NCBI GenBank assembly: GCA_019747165.1
Contig: JAIERC010000356.1
Coordinates: forward strand, 1 to 8,173
Length of the DNA stretch: 8,173 nt
Direction of reading: 5' to 3'
Source: Sphingomonas sp.
Lineage (GTDB): Bacteria > Pseudomonadota > Alphaproteobacteria > Sphingomonadales > Sphingomonadaceae
Positions 1 to 5,318 of the stretch are shown here, in pieces. A program made the position numbers and the translations under genes. Position 1 is the stretch's first letter. Every line of letters begins with the position of its first letter. The notes beneath the pieces are model-generated. The model saw only the letters and a list, made by a program, of their open reading frames with translations, made no database searches and was not told the DNA's origin.

Positions 1-129
1 AAAGCGTCATGGCAGGTCCGAATGGTGACTAGAGCCGCGCGCCTTAGCCGATGCGGTCGCCCCCGCAAAGAGTGGCATCGCTCGGGCCTTTTGCTTAGGG
101 TCCTCCAACATCGTTTCCAGGAGCTTCCC
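1..129. other. Left-edge leader upstream of the M20 peptidase gene
   Basis: This stretch holds no gene I can support. One plus-strand frame open at the window edge stops at a TAG at 30-32, reading SVMAGPNGD at its end, so it could be the last codons of an upstream gene, but nine residues cannot be identified. The M20 frame itself is open from base 1 and has an ATG at 22, but the codons between 22 and 129 give an Arg-rich peptide that precedes a proper signal peptide, so I treat them as untranslated. I see no convincing -35/-10 pair. Confidence 0.4.
119..123 (+). promoter_or_regulatory. Ribosome binding site deciding the M20 peptidase start
   Basis: AGGAG lies six bases before the ATG at 130. 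That ATG begins a typical signal peptide, whereas the upstream in-frame ATG at 22 has no such site and would bury the signal peptide behind 36 extra residues. This supports 130 as the true start. Confidence 0.7.
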
Positions 130-1377
130 ATGCGCCAATTTCATGCCGCCCTTTTGGTCACCGCCCTGCTGGCCGCAACCCCCGGTCGGGCTGCCCCAGC
201 CGCACGGCAAGGTCCAGTCTGGAAGGCCGCAGCGGCGGCGCGCGCTGATCAGCTCGCTATGCTCGAAAAGCTGGTCAACATCGATTCCGGCACTGGCGAC
301 AAGGTCAGCGGGCAAAAGGCATCCGAATTTGTCGCCGATCAATTGCGCGCGCTGGGCATGACGGTTGAACTCGTGCCTGCCGAACTTCCCACCCTGCCCG
401 ACAATGTCGTCGGCACGCTGAAAGGCACCGGCAAGGGCCGCATCTTGATGATCGCGCATACCGATACGGTGTTCGGTCCTGGCACCGTGGCCAAGCGGCC
501 CTTCCGCACCGATGCCACGCGCGCCTATGGCCCCGGTGTGTCGGACGAAAAGGGCGGCGTGATCGAGGGGATCTTCGCGATCCGGCTGCTGAGTGAGCTG
601 AAATTCAGCGACTTCGCCCAGATCACTTTCCTGATCGAAACCTCGGAGGAAGGCGGGTCGCAGGGCACGCGCGGGTTGATTTCCCGCTTGCTCGACAATG
701 CCGATGCCGAGCTGAACCTGGAACCCGGAGATTCGCCAGACCGGCTCACCGTGTGGCGCAAGGGCAGCAATGCCTTCACTATTTCGGTCAAGGGACGGCC
801 CGCCCATGCCGGCGTCGCCCCGCAAGACGGGCGCAATGCCGCACTTGAGCTTATCCATCAGATCCAGCTCGCGGATTCGCTCCCCAAGACCGGCGACGGC
901 ATCACCGCCAATCTAACGCTGATGAAAGCCGGTTCGCGCTACAACATTATCCCCGAAGACGCAGAGGCGACCTTCAACGTACGCATCCGCACCAAGGCGC
1001 AGGGTGACGATGTCGACGCCCTGCTCCGTCGCAACGCGCAGACCATCGCCATTCCCGATACCAGTGTGTCCGTCACCCGCCGGGTCAGCTTTCCGCCGCT
1101 GCCCGACAATAGCGCCACCGACAATCTCGCCGATCGCGCCGAGCGCATATACGGGGCGGCGGGTTTGACGATCACCCGCGGCGGCAACGGCGGTGCGTCA
1201 GAATCCGCGCTCGCCCATGAAGCAGGGGTCGCCGCGCTGGACGGGCTCGGCCCGGTCGGTGGCGGGTTTCATTCCGAACTGGAATTTCTGGAACTCAGCT
1301 CGCTCACCCCGCGCCTCTATCTGCTCACCAGCCTGATCATGGATCTGGGCCGCAACCCACCGGCACGCGCGCAATAG
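130..1377 (+). CDS. Exported M20-family zinc carboxypeptidase (glutamate carboxypeptidase/CPG2-like)
   Basis: A 415-residue metallopeptidase predicted to act in the periplasm, removing a C-terminal amino acid (glutamate in the characterised relatives) from peptides or folate-like conjugates. Residues 1-22 look like a Sec signal peptide: an Arg, a hydrophobic run AALLVTALLAA, then a likely cleavage near GRA-A. M20 motifs follow in order: HTDTVF (H110, D112), GPGVSDEKGG (D139), ETSEEGG (E173 catalytic, E174 metal), NLEPGD (E198) and GGGFHSE (H381). From memory of Pseudomonas CPG2, its ligands H112, D141, E176, E200 and H385 and catalytic E175 fall at almost the same positions, and its length is also close to 415. 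Residues about 208-320 form the inserted lid/dimerisation domain, including RPAHAG. All five metal ligands are present, so the enzyme is probably active. The substrate is inferred, and other M20 peptidases or acyl-amino-acid hydrolases remain possible. Its stop codon is one base from the convergent DUF1501 stop. Confidence 0.9.
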   Translation: MRQFHAALLVTALLAATPGRAAPAARQGPVWKAAAAARADQLAMLEKLVNIDSGTGDKVSGQKASEFVADQLRALGMTVELVPAELPTLPDNVVGTLKGTGKGRILMIAHTDTVFGPGTVAKRPFRTDATRAYGPGVSDEKGGVIEGIFAIRLLSELKFSDFAQITFLIETSEEGGSQGTRGLISRLLDNADAELNLEPGDSPDRLTVWRKGSNAFTISVKGRPAHAGVAPQDGRNAALELIHQIQLADSLPKTGDGITANLTLMKAGSRYNIIPEDAEATFNVRIRTKAQGDDVDALLRRNAQTIAIPDTSVSVTRRVSFPPLPDNSATDNLADRAERIYGAAGLTITRGGNGGASESALAHEAGVAALDGLGPVGGGFHSELEFLELSSLTPRLYLLTSLIMDLGRNPPARAQ

Positions 1378-1378
1378 G

Positions 1379-2527
1379 CTAAACCAACCCGCCCACCACC
1401 TTTGCCGTCGTGCCAGGGAACAAGGCTGGCATTAGCCGCGCAGGATCGAGCCCGAAATGGCCCGCCACTGCGCCGCCGATCAGCGCGTCGAGCGCCATGG
1501 TCGGTTTCAGGTCACGCCCTTCATAAAGCGCTGCCGGTGCCAGCCCGGGCCAATCGGCAAGCACCCGCCCCCCCTTGACCGCGCCACCCAGCAGCATGGC
1601 AGAAGAGGCCGTGCCATGATCGGTGCCGCCCGTGCCATTAATGGCAACGGTCCGCCCAAATTCGGTCGCAACCAGCACCATCGTCTCCGCCCATAACGGG
1701 CCCAGCCCATCCTTCAGCGCGGCGATCATCGCATCGAGCCCGGCGAGTTGCAGGCCGAGCCGGGCCCGCTGCCCGGCATGCGTGTCCCAGCCGCCAGTCT
1801 CGATCATCACGATCCGCGCGCCATCTGTCGGCGTCAGCAGCTTGGCGGCGAGGCTGCCGGTCGCGGCGGCGTTGCGGCCAGGATCGGCAGCCATATCGCT
1901 GGTCAGCATCCGTGTATTCATCGCTTCGCTCCACAGGCTGTGGAGCTGGCTGTCGCCCTGGTAGAGCATGGCCACGCGCTGGAGCAGATCGTCGCTCGCA
2001 ATAGGGAGGTTGGACGGCGCGTAGGATGCCACCTCATGCGGTCCACGCAGCGCAACGGGTACGGTTGCTGCCACGGCAATTGCGCGGGCCTGCTCGGCTG
2101 GCAATTGGCCAAGCAAACGGTTCAGCCAGCCATCCTTGACTTGATAGGCACCTGATCCGCCGGTCTCGAGCACATTCTGCCCGTCAAAATGCGATCGATC
2201 ACGATAGGGGGAAGCCACCGCATGCGCGAACAACGCCTGACCCTGGCCATATAGCGCGCCGATTGTCTTCAGATTGGGATGGAGCGCGAACATCGAATCA
2301 AGCTTTAATGCCGCGCCGAAATCCGCCGCCAATGCACCACGCGCACCTGCAAAGGCGGGATCGCCGACCGGCGCGATCGTGCCCAGCCCATCGGCCGCCC
2401 CGCGTTGGATGATGAAGATGAATCGCTTGCTGGTTGCCGCGCGCGAAAAGGCGATCAGGGGTGAAAAGCCAAGTGCAAAAGCGCTCGCCGCCCCTGCCCC
2501 GATAAAAAAACGTCGATCGATCATCAT
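1379..2527 (-). CDS. DUF1501 protein with a twin-arginine export signal
   Basis: A 382-residue member of the DUF1501 family, which is distantly related to the sulfatase/alkaline phosphatase fold; no biochemical role is established as far as I know. The N-terminus reads DRRFFIG at residues 4-10, followed by a hydrophobic alanine-rich stretch and a possible cleavage near FSRA-A around residue 30. This matches a twin-arginine signal (RRxF plus hydrophobic residue), so export in folded form is likely. Family landmarks are QRGAADGL (41-48), RSHFDGQNVLETG (111-123), GGWDTHAGQ (245-253), TEFGRT (288-293) and GGTDHGTAS (300-308). The His/Asp residues in the last three blocks are candidate metal ligands by analogy with sulfatase-like enzymes; that is inference. 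Two tandem ATGs at 2527 and 2524 could both serve; I chose the first. A longer frame reaching 2599 would overlap the upstream gene and hide the Tat signal. It follows the DUF1800 gene with one base between. Confidence 0.9.
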   Translation of the reverse strand: MMIDRRFFIGAGAASAFALGFSPLIAFSRAATSKRFIFIIQRGAADGLGTIAPVGDPAFAGARGALAADFGAALKLDSMFALHPNLKTIGALYGQGQALFAHAVASPYRDRSHFDGQNVLETGGSGAYQVKDGWLNRLLGQLPAEQARAIAVAATVPVALRGPHEVASYAPSNLPIASDDLLQRVAMLYQGDSQLHSLWSEAMNTRMLTSDMAADPGRNAAATGSLAAKLLTPTDGARIVMIETGGWDTHAGQRARLGLQLAGLDAMIAALKDGLGPLWAETMVLVATEFGRTVAINGTGGTDHGTASSAMLLGGAVKGGRVLADWPGLAPAALYEGRDLKPTMALDALIGGAVAGHFGLDPARLMPALFPGTTAKVVGGLV

Positions 2528-2528
2528 C

Positions 2529-3992
2529 CTATCTCCGCATGAATTCAGGGGCGACAAGCAGCAGCGCCAGCGCCTGTCCTGGGCTGTCGGCATTGGCAAT
2601 CGCCGCTTGGGTAGCAGCGCTCAGCGACCCGGGGAATATTTTAGGGGCCAGTGCCCGCGCATCGATCGCCCCGCCAACGCGCGTTGCCAGCCGCTCTGCC
2701 GCCTCGACCCGCCGCATCACCGCATCTGGTCCGGCCCAGGTGGCATCGACATCGTCAAATCCAGCTGGCGACCCGGGCCGCCAGATTGGCTGGCCAAGCT
2801 GGTTCATCAGCCCGGTCACCTGCAGGGCTGGCGACTCCCTCATGCCCAGCGCGCGCATCGCGGCAATAGCCCAGTCCCAGGGCGATCGGAACTTCGCGGG
2901 GGCCGGCTGCCAGACTTCCGGCGAGGCGATCACCGCGCGGTAAAGCGTTGGCAAGTCGCCGCCGGACTGCAGGAATGCTTCCTTCAGCCGCGCAACCATG
3001 GCCGGGGGCGGCAGGTCACCGACAAAATGCCGGGCCAGCTTGGTGGCGATATGCTCGGCGGTGGCTGGATGCACTGCAAGGTCACCGAGCACGGCCTGCG
3101 CCTGCGCGACCCCCGCCTGATCATAGCGGCGGCCGATAATCGTCCGCGCGCCGGGCTCATGAATCGGCTCGGCAAACACAAACTCGCCGGGCGCGGCATT
3201 GCCTCCGATAAGCTGAGCAAACGGCCCGCGCGTTAGGCCAGCAACCGTCCAGCCGGTCATCGCACGCGCAAATTCAGTAACGTCTGCCTGGCTATAGCCG
3301 GTGCGCACCCCAAGTGTATGAAGCTCAAGAATTTCTCGAGCCAGATTTTCGTTGATCCCCACCTTGCGCCGCCCGCGCGCCGCAACCCTGGCGCCGATTG
3401 GACTGTTCGGCCCGATCGACTGTGCTTGATCCAGATAGAGCAACATCGCCGGATGGCGCTCCACTGCGCTCAACATATCGCCGAACCGGCCAAGGACATG
3501 CGGGCGGATCGCTTCGAATTCGAGCAGTCCGCCCAAGCCAATCACCGCGAGCTTGTCGGCCGAAACTGCAAAATGATTGGCCCAGAAATGCACCATGCGC
3601 TCGACAAAAGGCGTCGGCGTCACAAGTGCCACGCTCGCCCTCGCCCCAACACAGGCAACATAATTTTCGCGCCCCTGGCTGCGTACAAACTGCTGCGCTT
3701 GCTTGACCGGATCGGGTTCAGTGGCATCGCCGCTGGGTTTTTCGGTCATAGTCGCAAGACCGGGCTGGCCATTGACCGGCGTGGCGGTGTTGCCCATCAG
3801 GCGCTGCGTCGCGAGATAATCGGCGAGCTGCCCGGCAATGACCCGTCGGCTTGGCAGCGCTGCAATCGTCGCCGGTCGGGCATCGAAGCGATCGAACTGT
3901 GCGATAAGCCAGCTCCGTGCATCGCCCGGCACCGGCTCCTCCGGCCGCGCGCCGAGGCCCAGGCGATGAAGCGCAATACTGGAGTCGGCCAT
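2529..3992 (-). CDS. DUF1800 protein, partner of DUF1501
   Basis: A 487-residue DUF1800 family protein of unknown biochemical function. It shows the family's conserved blocks end to end: LHRLGLG (8-14), MVHFWANHFAVS (133-144), NENLAREILELHTLG (214-228), Y233 and TEFARAMTGW (239-248), KLARHFVGD (318-326), and the closing LLLVAPEFMRR (477-487), so it is complete. The start at 3992 is chosen because GGAG lies eight bases upstream and the family block begins immediately after it. A TTG six codons earlier (4010) is possible but poorer. An in-frame stop at 4032-4034 rules out any longer N-terminus, so there is no signal peptide, in contrast to its DUF1501 neighbour. DUF1800 and DUF1501 genes are widely found side by side in bacteria (general knowledge), and here they form a two-gene unit with a one-base gap. 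Whether the protein is carried out by its Tat partner or stays in the cytoplasm is open. Confidence 0.9.
   Translation of the reverse strand: MADSSIALHRLGLGARPEEPVPGDARSWLIAQFDRFDARPATIAALPSRRVIAGQLADYLATQRLMGNTATPVNGQPGLATMTEKPSGDATEPDPVKQAQQFVRSQGRENYVACVGARASVALVTPTPFVERMVHFWANHFAVSADKLAVIGLGGLLEFEAIRPHVLGRFGDMLSAVERHPAMLLYLDQAQSIGPNSPIGARVAARGRRKVGINENLAREILELHTLGVRTGYSQADVTEFARAMTGWTVAGLTRGPFAQLIGGNAAPGEFVFAEPIHEPGARTIIGRRYDQAGVAQAQAVLGDLAVHPATAEHIATKLARHFVGDLPPPAMVARLKEAFLQSGGDLPTLYRAVIASPEVWQPAPAKFRSPWDWAIAAMRALGMRESPALQVTGLMNQLGQPIWRPGSPAGFDDVDATWAGPDAVMRRVEAAERLATRVGGAIDARALAPKIFPGSLSAATQAAIANADSPGQALALLLVAPEFMRR
2533..2536 (-). promoter_or_regulatory. Ribosome binding site for DUF1501 inside the DUF1800 3' end
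   Basis: Read on the minus strand, GGAG sits within the last two codons of the DUF1800 gene (CGG AGA TAG), five bases before the ATG at 2527 and eight before the ATG at 2524. It fixes the DUF1501 start and implies that the two genes are translated from one message, probably coupled. Confidence 0.65.
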
Positions 3993-4000
3993 GAAGTGAT

Positions 4001-4004
4001 CTCC
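4001..4004 (-). promoter_or_regulatory. Ribosome binding site for DUF1800
   Basis: GGAG on the minus strand, eight bases before the ATG at 3992. It favours 3992 over the TTG at 4010, which would place this site inside the coding region. Confidence 0.6.
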
Positions 4005-4057
4005 GATCAAGTGGCACGATGCTGGTGCACCCTACTTGTCGCAAAACGATGTCAGCG

Positions 4058-4071
4058 GCGAAATCCTTCGC
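4058..4071. repeat. Small perfect inverted repeat (hairpin)
   Basis: GCGAA and TTCGC are separated by four bases, giving a five-base-pair stem. It lies about 65 bases upstream of the DUF1800 start and could sit in the 5' leader of that message. Such a short hairpin may be chance in GC-rich DNA. Confidence 0.35.
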
Positions 4072-4091
4072 GCGGCTGCGGGCGCGACCGA

Positions 4092-4106
4092 TGCGGGCAT
4101 CCCGCA
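4092..4106. repeat. Small perfect inverted repeat (hairpin)
   Basis: TGCGGG and CCCGCA flank a three-base loop, giving a six-base-pair GC-rich stem about 45 bases beyond the dgt stop codon. Read from dgt, no T run follows it, so it would be at best an RNA-stabilising 3' structure or a weak terminator. Confidence 0.4.
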
Positions 4107-4151
4107 GACCGCCGTGCCCCTCACATCAGGTTCTCGGGATAAACAATGCCC

Positions 4152-5318
4152 CTAGAATCCCTCGGGAAGATCGATCGGCCCGACAATCTCACGGTAGCGG
4201 CCAATCGCATATCGGTCTGTCATCCCGGCGATGAAGTCGGCGATATGGCGGCTGCGATGTGGCTCATCGCCGGGCAAACGAGCCGCCCAGGCTTCGGGCA
4301 TCCGGGTGGGATCGGTGCGGTAGGCTGCGAAGAGCCCGCCGACGATACCCTCGGCAATCGCCGCTGCCGCCAACTGGCGGGGATGGTGATAAAGCTGCGC
4401 ATACATGAAGCGCTTCAGCACCCGCTCCTCTTCGCGCATCGCGTCCGAAAAGCCGACCAGGCAGCGGCCCGCCCCACGCACATCCTCGACTGAACCAACC
4501 CCGGCACCGGCAATCCGCGTCTGCGTCTCGGCAATCAGATCGGCGACCATCTCGCCAATTTGGGTGCGGATCAGCTCGCCGATCAACCGCGCCGGCGCTA
4601 CATCGGGAAAGCGATTTCGCACATCGCGCCAGATCCGGGCAACGATCGGCACATCCAGCAGCTGTTCGAGCGTCAGTAGGCCTGCGCGCAAGCCATCATC
4701 GATATCGTGATTGTCATAGGCAATATCGTCGGCAATCGCCGCTACCTGCGCCTCCAACGACGGCCATCGCGCCAAATCCAGCGGCAGCGCCGCATCGGCC
4801 TCCGCTAGCGCCCAGCCCGGCGCGGTCACCGGGCCGTTATGCTTGGCCAGCCCCTCCAGCATTTCCCAGCTCAGGTTCAGCCCGGGCCAGCGCGGATAGG
4901 GAGCCTCGATCGTCATCAGCGCGCGCAACGTATGGCCGTTATGATCAAAGCCGCCCTGCCCCGCCAACGCCTTGGTCAGCGCAGCCTCTCCCGCATGGCC
5001 AAAGGGAGGATGGCCGATATCATGCGCCAGGCACAGGGCTTCGGTCAGGTCTTCGTTCAGCCCCAGCGCACGGGCGATCGTTCGCCCGATCTGGGCGACT
5101 TCCAGGCTATGCGTCAGCCTGACGCGAAAATGATCGCCATCGGGGGCCATAAACACCTGGGTCTTGTGGCGCAGCCGTCGAAAACTGATCGAATGGATGA
5201 TGCGATCGCGATCACGCTGAAAGGCGTCCCGTGGCCCCCGAGCGGTCGCGTTTTGTTCTTCGTGAAGCCGACCTTTGCTGCGCGCCGGGTGGGATGCCCA
5301 GGGCGCATGCACGCTCAT
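4152..5318 (-). CDS. dgt: Deoxyguanosinetriphosphate triphosphohydrolase-like protein (HD domain)
   Basis: A 388-residue HD-superfamily phosphohydrolase of the dGTPase-like (type 2 Dgt) family. Members split dNTPs into deoxynucleoside and triphosphate in the cytoplasm, which affects dNTP pools and replication fidelity. Motifs seen in order are FQRDRDRIIHS (33-43), FRRLRHKTQV (46-55), RLTHSLEV (67-74, H70), LAHDIGHPPFGHAGE (97-111, H99 and D100), FDHNGHTLR (124-132) and ADDIAYDNHDIDDGL (196-210, metal Asp 197 or 198). This is the full H-HD-D metal set, and the length is normal for the family. The ATG at 5318 overlaps the stop of the upstream SPOR gene as ATGA, with no recognisable ribosome binding site just before it, so translation is probably coupled to that gene. 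In many alphaproteobacteria this gene sits next to argS (from memory); here that position is taken by a spacer and the DUF1800 gene. Actual substrate preference cannot be read from the sequence. Confidence 0.93.
   Translation of the reverse strand: MSVHAPWASHPARSKGRLHEEQNATARGPRDAFQRDRDRIIHSISFRRLRHKTQVFMAPDGDHFRVRLTHSLEVAQIGRTIARALGLNEDLTEALCLAHDIGHPPFGHAGEAALTKALAGQGGFDHNGHTLRALMTIEAPYPRWPGLNLSWEMLEGLAKHNGPVTAPGWALAEADAALPLDLARWPSLEAQVAAIADDIAYDNHDIDDGLRAGLLTLEQLLDVPIVARIWRDVRNRFPDVAPARLIGELIRTQIGEMVADLIAETQTRIAGAGVGSVEDVRGAGRCLVGFSDAMREEERVLKRFMYAQLYHHPRQLAAAAIAEGIVGGLFAAYRTDPTRMPEAWAARLPGDEPHRSRHIADFIAGMTDRYAIGRYREIVGPIDLPEGF
5315..5318 (-). other. ATGA stop/start overlap linking the SPOR gene and dgt
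   Basis: On the minus strand the four bases ATGA contain both the dgt start ATG (5318-5316) and the SPOR gene stop TGA (5317-5315). The twelve bases before it (GCTACCGGCCAA) hold no GGAG-like element, unlike the other starts in the window, which points to termination-reinitiation coupling. Confidence 0.75.

Larger units (their letters stand above)
3993..4151 (-). other. Spacer between dgt and the DUF1800-DUF1501 pair
   Basis: This 159-base gap holds two small hairpins, listed separately, and the DUF1800 ribosome binding site. No run of T follows either hairpin on the minus strand, so I do not call an intrinsic terminator for dgt. A promoter for DUF1800 is likely here. The best candidate I can see is CTGACA followed, 15 bases later, by TAGGGT on the minus strand, upstream of the ribosome binding site, but the spacing is short and the -10 is poor, so I do not annotate it as a promoter. 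Confidence 0.4.

Noticed and set aside
60..100. Possible weak terminator-like fold (GAGTG/CGCTC followed by CTTTTGCTT) upstream of the M20 gene
   Set aside because: The stem is only five pairs including a G-U pair and the T run is interrupted, so chance is a sufficient explanation.
22..129. Earlier ATG start for the M20 peptidase
   Set aside because: It would place 36 Arg-rich residues before a clear signal peptide and has no good ribosome binding site, whereas the ATG at 130 has AGGAG at proper spacing.
7..858. Long minus-strand open frame opposite the M20 gene
   Set aside because: It is antisense to a gene with clear family motifs, shows no recognisable domain, and is expected from GC-rich codon bias.
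2528..2599. Earlier start for the DUF1501 protein
   Set aside because: It would overlap the end of the DUF1800 gene and hide the twin-arginine signal. The tandem ATGs at 2527/2524 have GGAG upstream.
2274..3236. 320-residue plus-strand open frame opposite DUF1501/DUF1800
   Set aside because: It spans two real minus-strand genes and has no family motif; composition explains its openness.
4034..4100. Short minus-strand frame (22 codons, MPASVAPAAARR...) in the dgt-DUF1800 spacer
   Set aside because: No proper ribosome binding site and no sign of conservation; its ATG lies in the loop of a hairpin.
3318..4142. 274-residue plus-strand open frame opposite DUF1800
   Set aside because: It mirrors a conserved protein, is rich in Arg, His and Cys as antisense frames often are, and shows no domain.
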